This document shows, in pieces, positions 18,326 to 25,068 of a stretch of DNA of 64,000 nt. This DNA comes from Flavobacterium sp. Lineage in GTDB: Bacteria; Bacteroidota; Bacteroidia; Flavobacteriales; Flavobacteriaceae. A program made the translations under genes and the position numbers. The notes below the pieces were generated by a model. It had not been told where the DNA came from and made no database searches. It saw only the letters and a program-made list of their open reading frames with translations. Each line of letters opens with the position of its first letter. Position 1 is the first letter of the stretch. The DNA lies in contig JACMLU010000027.1 in the NCBI GenBank assembly GCA_014379405.1, forward strand, positions 145,213 to 209,212. Direction: 5' to 3'.

Positions 18326-18889
18326 TCAAGAAATACGTTTGCGAATGCGACTAAGAGTTTCGGGAACTACACCGAGATAAGATGCGATAAATTTTAGAGG
18401 AATTTGAAGAATGTATTTTGGTTGTTCCCGAAGTAGTTCTTCGTATCGTTCTTGTGGTGATTTTGTTAAAAGGTTAATTTCTCTTTTGACTTTTTTTGAC
18501 AAAAGGTTTTCCGTTGCTAATCGTCCTAATTTCTTTGTAATTTCACAATTAGTATATAAGTTTTGTAAATCTTTATGTGATATCGAATACAGCTGTACAT
18601 CAGTTAACGCTTCAATATAAATATCAGTATCTGATCTGTCATAAAATGAATCATAGGCACAATAAAAGGAGCTTTTAAATGCGAAATCTATCGTGATTTC
18701 TTTATCCTTTGCTACAACAAAATAGCGAACGATACCTACATCAATAAAGGACAAATAGTTTTCTATTTGTCCTTTTGAAATAATTAATTCGTTCGCTTTA
18801 TATTGACGCGTTTTGATACAGTTTAAAAATGGAGTTAATTGATTTTCAGAAAATCCCATCCTTTCAAAATATGTTATTAATGACTGCAT
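18326..18889 (-). CDS. Crp/Fnr-family transcriptional regulator
   Basis: A 187-residue regulator with a cyclic-nucleotide-binding-like beta-barrel (about 20-115) and a C-terminal winged-helix region ending IPLKFIASYLGVVPETLSRIRK. This is the usual Bacteroidota Crp-like layout that binds neither cAMP nor an Fe-S cluster with certainty; no Fnr cysteine cluster is present. It is transcribed with the MBL hydrolase downstream. Confidence 0.9.
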   Translation of the reverse strand: MQSLITYFERMGFSENQLTPFLNCIKTRQYKANELIISKGQIENYLSFIDVGIVRYFVVAKDKEITIDFAFKSSFYCAYDSFYDRSDTDIYIEALTDVQLYSISHKDLQNLYTNCEITKKLGRLATENLLSKKVKREINLLTKSPQERYEELLREQPKYILQIPLKFIASYLGVVPETLSRIRKRIS

Positions 18890-19079
18890 TTTTTGTTGTT
18901 TATATTACCTCTACTGTTTCCAGGCTGTACGCTGGTGCGGACTAAATAAGCTGAACTTACGTTTTTGCACTGAACTCAAAGATAAAAAATAAACTTTACA
19001 TGAAGGCTAAAACCCACAATAACCTAAATACTGCGTGATCGGAAGCCATTTTTACTCATTTCAATAATTTATTTCAATA

Positions 19080-19560
19080 ATTTATTAATGATTTTCTTGA
19101 AACTCGGTTTCCAAGTCCAGGATAAAAATTTTCTGTAATTAATGAGAGTATATTGGTGATACTATTTTTCACTTGCTCTAAATTGTCGTTAAATGGGGAT
19201 GTTTCATTGCTGAATTAAAAGCTATACCACCAAGAAGTATTCCTGACGAAGTTAAATCAATTATGATAGCCTCTCCATTTTCAAGTACAACTGATAAATA
19301 AGCTGGTTTATGCCCTGGCCTATGAATAATTTTTGCATTTATTCCATAAATTTATAAATCATAGGCTTCATTACCATATAATACAATGTTTGGTTATCTT
19401 GGTCTGCTGGAAGTTTCTATTTTCAGGAATTGATTAAGACCAATATGACCTAATAGTGTTGACGGCGCAAAAACGATATTTGAATCGGGTACTTTTGTTT
19501 CCGTATTGATTGCATTTCATCTAAGCTAAGTGATAATGGAAGGGAAAATTACTTAGATGT
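19080..19560 (-). pseudogene. Decayed metallo-beta-lactamase-fold hydrolase
   Basis: Read on the minus strand in shifting frames, the sequence gives IIHRPGHKPAYLSVVLENG followed by an EAIIIDLTSSG-like stretch. This is recognisable as the middle of an MBL hydrolase (HTPGHTPGSISV type). Multiple stops and frameshifts interrupt it, so no product is expected. It is not a copy of the intact MBL gene at 17437-18252. Confidence 0.6.
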
Positions 19561-19747
19561 TGCCACTCCTTCCCAACGCTCCAAAAAAAATTACTGGCAC
19601 AGTTTTTAGAAAAAACACTTACACTGCGTGACTCGCGCCAGTAATTTTTTCCCCCAAGCTGTGTTACATAATTGAGTATTATAATTCATCACAAAGCTTT
19701 TATATTGTTTTTTTTGTTTTTGCGATGAAGTTATAATATCATTTATG

Positions 19748-19859
19748 TAAAACAGCCGCTCGGCCAACGCGCCGGTGGTTTGCTCCAGAACAACTTCTTG
19801 AGCGGCTGTAAGAACATTGGTCATCCCGAGCGCAGTCGAGGAACAGCCGCTCAAGAAGC
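19748..19859. repeat. Cluster of inverted repeats with ACAGCCGCTC core
   Basis: ACAGCCGCTC occurs at about 19750 and 19843 and its complement at about 19798. The pair CTTCTTGAGCGGCTGT and ACAGCCGCTCAAGAAG is a perfect 16-bp inverted repeat around a 33-base loop. The GC-rich CATCCCGAGCGCAGTCGAGG inside is a common dispersed motif in Flavobacterium spacers. Short minus-strand open frames here look fortuitous. Confidence 0.5.
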
Positions 19860-19980
19860 TGCCCTTCACAAACCACTTATATACCTCACGAAGAAATTAT
19901 ATCTTTAAATTAACGATTCCTTCTCGCTGATAACTTATGATGGTTTTAGCAACTTGGTGTTGAAATCGGTAGTTTTTGCA

Positions 19981-20064
19981 TTGATTTTGTGAGTAGAAAA
20001 AATGGCTTTGAATTGTAGTGGTTTTGCCTAGGGATAAAGCCATTTTTTCTACACACAAAATCAA
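19981..20064. repeat. Long hairpin 1 of the multi-hairpin region
   Basis: Arms 19981-20009 and 20036-20064 pair at 28 of 29 positions with a 26-base loop. The outer ends (TTGATTTTGTGAGT and ACACACAAAATCAA) are shared with hairpin 3, while the inner stem sequence is unique. Confidence 0.65.
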
Positions 20065-20074
20065 AAAGCCAGCA

Positions 20075-20254
20075 AGAGTATCGTTTTTTTATTTGCCACA
20101 AAATAAGCAGTAATTCCTTTTCCGGAAAAGCAGCTGCCATACCGTCCTGATATAAATTCTTTCTCCTTTAGCACTCTCAACACTATATCAGGCACCAGCT
20201 TTTCCACAAAAGCAATCAGAAAACTCCAGTAAGCAAATAAAAAAACAATACACT
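20075..20254. repeat. Long nested hairpin 2 of the multi-hairpin region
   Basis: Outer arms 20075-20096 and 20233-20254 pair at 20 of 22 positions. A second nested pair (GGAAAAGC...CCTGATATA near 20124-20153 with its complement near 20184-20205) extends the stem. It starts with AAGAGTAT right after hairpin 1, as hairpin 4 does after hairpin 3. Confidence 0.6.
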
Positions 20255-20295
20255 TGCCTGCGCTACTGCCCCATCGCACTAGGTATTATTATGCA

Positions 20296-20385
20296 TTGTT
20301 TTTGTGAGTGCAGACCATTACTTGCAAAGTTGATTCCTGAAATATAAGATTCCAATAAAGTAATGGTCTGCACACACAAAATCAA
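20296..20385. repeat. Long hairpin 3, related to hairpin 1 by its ends only
   Basis: Arms 20296-20323 and 20358-20385 pair at 26 of 28 positions with a 34-base loop. Its ends repeat those of hairpin 1, but the inner stem (GCAGACCATTACTT) differs and is still matched in the opposite arm. Confidence 0.65.
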
Positions 20386-20397
20386 GTCCAAACAAGA

Positions 20398-20468
20398 GTA
20401 TGGATTTTTAAAACCGAAAAAGATTTGGAATGGTGGTTATAGTTTTTTTCTGTTTTAAAAATCCATAC
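20398..20468. repeat. Long hairpin 4 of the multi-hairpin region
   Basis: Arms 20398-20421 and 20445-20468 pair almost throughout (GTATGGATTTTTAAAAC and its complement). Its left edge AAGAGTATGG matches the left edge of hairpin 2, making hairpins 1+2 and 3+4 two copies of one composite unit. Confidence 0.6.
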
Positions 20469-20560
20469 CCTTTCCAAAAAATTCCTCTTTTAAGAAAACT
20501 TTTTTTTGATCGGTTAGTAATGGAAAAACCTCGGTTAAAAAGAAAATAAAAAAATAAAAA

Positions 20561-20705
20561 AAAGAAGGCAAAGGTAAGTTCCAGGTTTACAAAAAAGCAA
20601 GTTCAAGCCTCCGGTTTTTGATAAAATCTCCACCCATTCGGGTAGTATTTTATCAAAAAAACTTGCATTTTTGAAACCTTCCACTTGAACGAATGGCTTT
20701 CTTTT
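20561..20705. repeat. Large imperfect nested hairpin 5
   Basis: Three nested pairings: AAGAAGGC with GGCTTTCTT at the ends, AGGTTTACAAAAAAGCAAG (20583-) with its near-complement ending at 20679, and GTTTTTGATAAAAT (20614-20627) with ATTTTATC (20647-). Minus-strand open frames across it follow the symmetry and are unlikely genes. Confidence 0.5.
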
Positions 20706-20779
20706 TTTCTTTTTTTTCTTTTGAAAAATTTTATGGGGCGAAGCGTAGCGAAGCACATAGATAGTTCAACGGAAAATAA

Positions 20780-21241
20780 ATGAAAATTGAAAAGCGAATC
20801 AATTTTAAATCCGAAGCCATGACCAATTTTATCATCAAGACCCACCGAAAAGACACCCTTTACAACAAACCCCATTTATTCATTCTTAACAAGGGGATGA
20901 ACAGCGGAAAACCCCAAGACGAGCCTTTCACAAACAGCTTTGTTATCATTTTTTCTGAGGAAAAGGACCGTGAAGACATCTTCCTAGTTGCATACAGCCT
21001 GTGGAAAACAAAATTTTGGTTCCCACACCTTTGCGGTTCAGTCATCCCATTTTTGACCCTTACAGACTTCAAAAGGGAGTTCAATCCGCAATCCAGTTTG
21101 ATGATGGTGGAACACGAGCAGCACCTCAAAAATGTGGAAGCGCTCAAACTGTTGGAGCAAAAAGAAAAACAACGCAAAGAGGACATCTGCCTCATAAATG
21201 ACATCCGTAATGCCATTTTATACCGCTATTGCAGGAAATAA
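20780..21241 (+). CDS. Bacteroidota mobile-element-associated hypothetical (DUF6943-like)
   Basis: A 153-residue soluble protein; an alternative start is the ATG at 20819 (MTNFIIKTHRKDT). The stretch NKPHLFILNKGMNSGKPQDE and the later WFPHLCGSVIPFL resemble the family I know as DUF6943, found on Bacteroidota plasmids and integrative elements. The family name is from memory and needs checking. The C-terminus is a charged helix. It heads a short plus-strand set of small genes ending at the terminator near 21740. Function unknown. Confidence 0.65.
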   Translation: MKIEKRINFKSEAMTNFIIKTHRKDTLYNKPHLFILNKGMNSGKPQDEPFTNSFVIIFSEEKDREDIFLVAYSLWKTKFWFPHLCGSVIPFLTLTDFKREFNPQSSLMMVEHEQHLKNVEALKLLEQKEKQRKEDICLINDIRNAILYRYCRK

Positions 21242-21262
21242 TCATCAACTAAATTTATTAAT

Positions 21263-21442
21263 ATGGGACTATTTATTTTATACCAAACCGACAAATGGAA
21301 ATCCAAGGCTTCAAGAGTATGTTTTGGAATTTTCGACAGCAGAATCAAAGCAATCGAATCTGCAAAATGGAATGAACTTTTCTCTTGTAACTCCGAAGTG
21401 GTAATTATAGAGATAACAATCAATGAATTTAAAGAAATTTAG
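21263..21442 (+). CDS. Small hypothetical protein (59 aa)
   Basis: The ATG at 21263 follows the preceding stop by 21 bases and the frame is open to TAG at 21442. The product begins MGLFILYQTDKWKSKASRV and ends in an acidic strand (EVVIIEITINEFKEI). It lies in line with genes on both sides, so it is probably real. No family recognised. Confidence 0.5.
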   Translation: MGLFILYQTDKWKSKASRVCFGIFDSRIKAIESAKWNELFSCNSEVVIIEITINEFKEI

Positions 21443-21444
21443 AA

Positions 21445-21719
21445 ATGAGGACAAAATTTAAAAGTCAAGGCTATCTGCTTCTGACAACGGGCAATGATCG
21501 AATTATTGCAATAATTAGTTGCAAACCAGGTTTGCGGACTATCAAGAAAAAGCTAATTCAAGCCATTATGGATGATTTCGATGCAAACAAGACCGTATAC
21601 TATTGACAGATACCACAATTATCGAAAATGAAGTGACGACAATTATTAAAGCCCGAATTAATTCCGATATTGGCTGCTTTGAAGAATACTTTAAACTAAT
21701 AAATATGCCTGCTTATTGA
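21445..21719 (+). pseudogene. Small hypothetical gene, apparently frameshifted
   Basis: The ATG at 21445 begins MRTKFKSQGYLLLTTGNDR and stops at 21606 after 53 codons. One base over, the frame continues as LLTDTTIIENEVTTIIKARI to a stop at 21719, with similar composition and no start of its own. A single-base shift near 21598-21604 therefore seems to split a protein of about 91 residues. Programmed frameshifting is possible but no slippery heptamer is evident. Confidence 0.5.
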
Positions 21720-21725
21720 AAATAA

Positions 21726-21754
21726 AAAAGCCCATTCCTTGCGGTTTGGGCTTT
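21726..21754 (+). terminator. Rho-independent terminator
   Basis: AAGCCCA pairs with TGGGCTT and is flanked by A-rich sequence before and TTTCATTTT after. It closes the plus-strand small-gene set and also faces the convergent minus-strand operon. Confidence 0.7.
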
Positions 21755-21772
21755 CATTTTGTCTAATCCAAA

Positions 21773-21790
21773 CCCCGATAGCTATCGGGG
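21773..21790. repeat. Perfect palindrome CCCCGATAGCTATCGGGG
   Basis: An 18-base perfect dyad of a type scattered between Flavobacterium genes. It lies between convergent transcription units and may reinforce termination. Confidence 0.6.
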
Positions 21791-21806
21791 CACAACTAAA
21801 ATTAGA

Positions 21807-21959
21807 CTATTTTTTGTGCTTCTTGATGAGGTATTTGAGTGTCATCGATATAATAAAACTGACAATCGCTCCAAGAGAAGCTAATATAATAGTTTTAAAA
21901 ACATCTTCCGAATGCAAATTCGGCAATACACTCAAAAATGTGCCTCCAGCTGTACCCAT
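21807..21959 (-). CDS. Small single-helix membrane protein (50 aa), possible holin
   Basis: The ATG at 21959 opens a frame to TAG at 21807. The product is MGTAGGTFLSVLPNLHSEDV, then one membrane helix (IILASLGAIVSFIISMTL) and a basic tail (KYLIKKHKK). It lies 10 bases after the stop of the preceding membrane-protein gene and is the last gene of a four-gene operon. Size and topology fit a phage-type holin-like protein, but there is no motif to prove it. Confidence 0.55.
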   Translation of the reverse strand: MGTAGGTFLSVLPNLHSEDVFKTIILASLGAIVSFIISMTLKYLIKKHKK

Positions 21960-21969
21960 CAGGGTATGA

Positions 21970-22227
21970 TTACCGGTCGTCATCCTCGTTAGCCATTCTG
22001 GGCTCGTCGAAGGAGGGAAGAATCGCTTCCCCTGTGGTCAGTTGGCTTACAGCCGATACCACACCACCGGCAACAGCCAAATAACCTCCTACAGTGGTCA
22101 CCACGAGCGGCAAAGCTATGGGTGCAGCCAGAATCGTTCCGCCCACGGCAGCCAATGCCAACCCTATATTTCGAAGCACTTTAAAAAATTTCGGTGTGGG
22201 AGCTTTTACCCGTTTTACAATATTCAT
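21970..22227 (-). CDS. Small Ala/Gly-rich membrane protein
   Basis: An 85-residue protein with a basic amphipathic start (MNIVKRVKAPTPKFFKVLRN), two membrane segments (IGLALAAVGGTILAAPIALP and a second to about 65), and an acidic tail ending EDDDR. It sits between the DUF5675 gene and the 50-residue membrane protein. I infer a membrane partner in a phage-derived module; no family is recognised. Confidence 0.65.
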   Translation of the reverse strand: MNIVKRVKAPTPKFFKVLRNIGLALAAVGGTILAAPIALPLVVTTVGGYLAVAGGVVSAVSQLTTGEAILPSFDEPRMANEDDDR

Positions 22228-22246
22228 CTCTTTACATTTTTTTCTT

Positions 22247-22663
22247 TCATCCCTCCATAGTCAGGAATCCTGATTGAACAATCAATTCAACACTTTCTTT
22301 GTTGTCCAAAGCTTTATAAACCAAGTCTTTTAACTTGTTAAAAGCTTTTCTTGACATCAGGCCTAAACCAGGTCCAGAAAGTTTCGTTACGGGAGCAATA
22401 CAACCATTCAATTCTCTTTGAGCATTATTGGCAGGATGAAACAAAATCAAGCTTCTGTTTTTAATGTTTACTATTTCCAAATGCCATTTAAACTTGTTGC
22501 TGTACCGATTTTTTATAAAATATTTCCCCTCCGGAATGCAGGAAACCTTCGTTTCGTTATTCTTCCAAGGCAATTCAATCGTGTTGCAGATAAATTTGCC
22601 CTCGCATTCGAGTTTACCATTGGTTCCATCAGGGAAATAAGTTCTTGACAGCCACAAAACCAT
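22247..22663 (-). CDS. DUF5675-family protein (phage-associated)
   Basis: I take the ATG at 22663, one base after the upstream stop (TAGGATG), giving translational coupling. The 138-residue product follows the DUF5675 pattern: FICNTIELPWKNNETKVSCIPEGKY, an LEIV strand, then SLILFHPANNAQRELNGCI. DUF5675 members occur in phages and may be cell-wall-related, but activity is not shown. It is the second gene of the operon starting at 23420. Confidence 0.75.
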   Translation of the reverse strand: MVLWLSRTYFPDGTNGKLECEGKFICNTIELPWKNNETKVSCIPEGKYFIKNRYSNKFKWHLEIVNIKNRSLILFHPANNAQRELNGCIAPVTKLSGPGLGLMSRKAFNKLKDLVYKALDNKESVELIVQSGFLTMEG

Positions 22664-22664
22664 C

Positions 22665-23420
22665 CTACAAGCCACTCACCTGAACCAATGCCAATGGGTT
22701 GTATGCACCATTTTTCAATGGGTACATTTGACCATTCACTTCTTGGTAAAACTCGACACCCAAAGCCAAAAACAAGGGTTTAGTGCTGTTTGGAGTCACG
22801 GTATTGACCTGATTGATGGCAACCGTAGCCACGGAATCCCAAGGTAAAACAGCAGTTTCTGAATGCGCTTCAACAAAAGTTTCAGTTTCAAAATCAATCT
22901 CGGCACCAGCCGAAATAATCTTGAAGTGAGTAGTGCCACTAGGGGCAGCAATCATGTTTGCAGGAACAAAAGGATCAATATCGACGGTAATCTCACCGGA
23001 AACGCGGTCAATTGCTCCCACATAAGGCGCAAACAAACTCGTGCCCAGTTTTCCCCTGATGTTGAATTCAAAACCGGTAAGCAATTCCGCCTCACCATCA
23101 ATCACGTTTCGCAACCCTCTAACGCTCGTCACGTCAGCCTGGATCACTTTGACCATGGCTTGGGTCAATCGACTCACCATTCTACCATCGGCAGTATTCA
23201 AGAGCAAAGCCCTCAAGGCCGTTCTCAAAATCTTGCCAGCTGTACCTGCTCTACCAAATTCCGAACCGTTTTCACGCGTTCTTTGGAACGCAGGATCATT
23301 CTTGATTCTGCTGGCATCGATGCCTCCTTTTTCACGTGCCAAATGCCCGTCTTGGGTTTTGTAAAAGGTAATATCCCCGATAGTACCTTTCAATTTAATT
23401 ATGCCTTTTTGTCTTGCCAT
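22665..23420 (-). CDS. Conserved Bacteroidota protein of unknown function, operon leader
   Basis: A 251-residue soluble protein beginning MARQKGIIKLKGTIGDITFY, a start I recognise as strongly conserved among Flavobacteriia hypotheticals. The first half is basic and helical (GSEFGRAGTAGKILRTALR, DGRMVSRLTQAMVKVIQ). The second half is beta-rich with a repeated-sandwich look. It leads an operon with DUF5675 and two small membrane proteins. Base composition is richer in GC than the neighbours, which hints at a different origin. A structural or DNA-binding role is guesswork. Confidence 0.65.
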   Translation of the reverse strand: MARQKGIIKLKGTIGDITFYKTQDGHLAREKGGIDASRIKNDPAFQRTRENGSEFGRAGTAGKILRTALRALLLNTADGRMVSRLTQAMVKVIQADVTSVRGLRNVIDGEAELLTGFEFNIRGKLGTSLFAPYVGAIDRVSGEITVDIDPFVPANMIAAPSGTTHFKIISAGAEIDFETETFVEAHSETAVLPWDSVATVAINQVNTVTPNSTKPLFLALGVEFYQEVNGQMYPLKNGAYNPLALVQVSGL

Positions 23421-23703
23421 AATTTCTGAAATTTAAATTAACAATCATTTTTTCCTTTCATTCCGAATATTCGTTGCAACTAAATCTTGAATGATTTCAA
23501 ACAAAGTTTCCACTTTTCAAAACACATTTCAAAAGGAGGATGTCAATAACAGTACAAAAACGACTATAATTGCCTATTTAAATAACTTATTCATACCTTA
23601 GTTTTTATAACTTTGTAATAAAAAATAGGACGGGACAGATAGCAAGGTGAGGTTACTCATAGCCATACCAAAGGCATAGATAATGTATTAAAACTAGATA
23701 AAA

Positions 23704-23907
23704 GTGATAGGAAGTAACACTAGGGTATGTATTTATCCCAAAGATGTACAACGTATTACAGGTAAAACATACAGACAAGCAAGATTGTATTTGAACAAGG
23801 TCAAAGAAAACCTCAACAAAGAGCCACATCAATTCGTTTCCATTGAGGAATTTTGCAGCTTTTCAGGACTACAAATTGAACACGTTTTACGCTGTATAAT
23901 TGGATAG
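23704..23907 (+). CDS. Small conserved hypothetical (67 aa), GTG start
   Basis: Starts at GTG 23704 (MIGSNTRVCIYPKDVQRITG). The core CIYPKDVQRITGKTYRQARL and HQFVSIEEFCSFSGLQIEHV fit a small helical, possibly DNA-binding protein common in Bacteroidota. It is transcribed away from the operon at 21807-23420, with 283 bases between them that hold presumed divergent promoters. Confidence 0.6.
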   Translation: MIGSNTRVCIYPKDVQRITGKTYRQARLYLNKVKENLNKEPHQFVSIEEFCSFSGLQIEHVLRCIIG

Positions 23908-24130
23908 GTTTTGATGCTTCAACGAAGCTCTAGAGCAGTTCTATAATCATTGGAAACCAGTTCAATAAGTAGTTCAAATAGTAGTACAATCTGTTGGATT
24001 ATAAAGAATTAATGACTAAATTTATATCAAATATTATTTGACGTTCTTTACTGGTTTTTACTAGTGACCTATTTAATGACCTATTGAAACATATTACCGC
24101 TAAAGCCTTATAAACACTAGCATAAAAAGA

Positions 24131-24233
24131 GAGATACAAATCCCTCTTTCTCCGCGAAATTAAAACCCTAACAATTGATCATCAATTAGTTAGGGTTTTT
24201 TGTTTCTAGTTTTAGCCCACATTTAGCCCACAG
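24131..24233. other. att-like site a (tRNA-3'-end-like plus terminator plus TTTAGCCCACA repeats)
   Basis: The start (ACAAATCCCTCTTTCTCCGC) looks like the T-arm and acceptor end of a tRNA-Ser gene, but no complete tRNA precedes it. A stem AAAACCCTAAC...GTTAGGGTTTT (24162-24201) follows, and then two tandem copies of TTTAGCCCACA (24211-24232). The same order recurs at 32941-33040 and 39661-39746. Tandem short repeats of this kind resemble arm-type integrase sites. Confidence 0.5.
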
Positions 24234-24753
24234 TTCATCTTTTTTTTTATATTAATTTTAAAATAAAAAATAGAAATTATAAAAGACTCTATCTCAATCA
24301 AACAAATTGTAATTGATTTCATTTACTTCAGAGAACAACTAAAGGAATTTTTTAAAGATAGAATATAAGCCGATTATAGAGTTCATACTTGCTAAAGATT
24401 ATTTAAATTATGATTTACATTCGTTGCATTTATGATGCTGAAAAACTATTTTCTAGAGTATCATAACTCAATCTAAAGCATTATTCTAATTATATGATGA
24501 GGTTTTTGCAGATAGAGGTATCTCCTTTTTTGATTTTCTACTAATTTCGGGTATTATTTTATAATTTATTTACAATATTCGCTATTTTGTTGATTAAAAT
24601 ATAGCAATATGAGTGATTAGGTAAATAAAATTCAATAAAATAAGAAAATTTATTTTTTTGTTTCAATTTTTTTTTTACTTTTAACAAAAATTTAAAGACC
24701 TATATTTTGATTTCAAGAAAAATTAATACAGTCATAAACACAAAATCTCTTTC

Positions 24754-24965
24754 CTTAAGAGGACTTCAACCTATCTTCAATTGTTGAATATAAATTGATA
24801 TAAAGACTCTGCCTCATAGAGTTTCACTTCGATCAATTTAGTTTTATGTATTTTTTAAAATTTCTTAAACATAACCAATGAATTTCACCAATTTAAAGCT
24901 CGTTTGTATTGATTGCAAATCATTTTACCTAAAAGGATTGCAACCAATATTCAATTGTTAAAATA
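24754..24965 (+). repeat. Imperfect 37-bp direct repeat upstream of susC
   Basis: Copies at 24754-24790 and 24929-24965 share AGGA, CAACC, TTCAATTGTT and flanking bases, differing at about 9 positions. Both lie in the leader before the SusC gene. They may be regulator sites or remnants of an earlier duplication. Confidence 0.45.
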
Positions 24966-25068
24966 GTCTCCTCTCAGTTTACAGATTGCTATACCAAATG
25001 CGGCTCCTTTTTAGGTTCAGTCAGCGTATATCTATTATCAATTTTATTAAATTTTAAAAAATAAAAAA

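Larger units (their letters stand above)
23908..25068. other. Long intergenic region with att-like site and susC leader
   Basis: Nothing coding was found. It contains att-like site a (24131-24233), a very AT-rich tract, and an imperfect direct repeat before susC. The long leader of the SusC gene suggests regulation at this point, but no promoter is clear. Confidence 0.5.

Noticed and set aside
19606..20279. Minus-strand open frames of 64-87 codons
   Set aside because: They run through inverted repeats and hairpin arms, have odd composition and no recognisable motif; the DNA symmetry explains them.
20535..20875. Minus-strand open frames around the fifth hairpin
   Set aside because: Lysine-rich low-complexity translation of A/T runs, overlapping the plus-strand gene at 20780; not credible.
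24080..24160. Possible intact tRNA-Ser
   Set aside because: Only the T-arm and acceptor-like 3' end is visible; no matching acceptor 5' strand, D-arm or anticodon arm precedes it.
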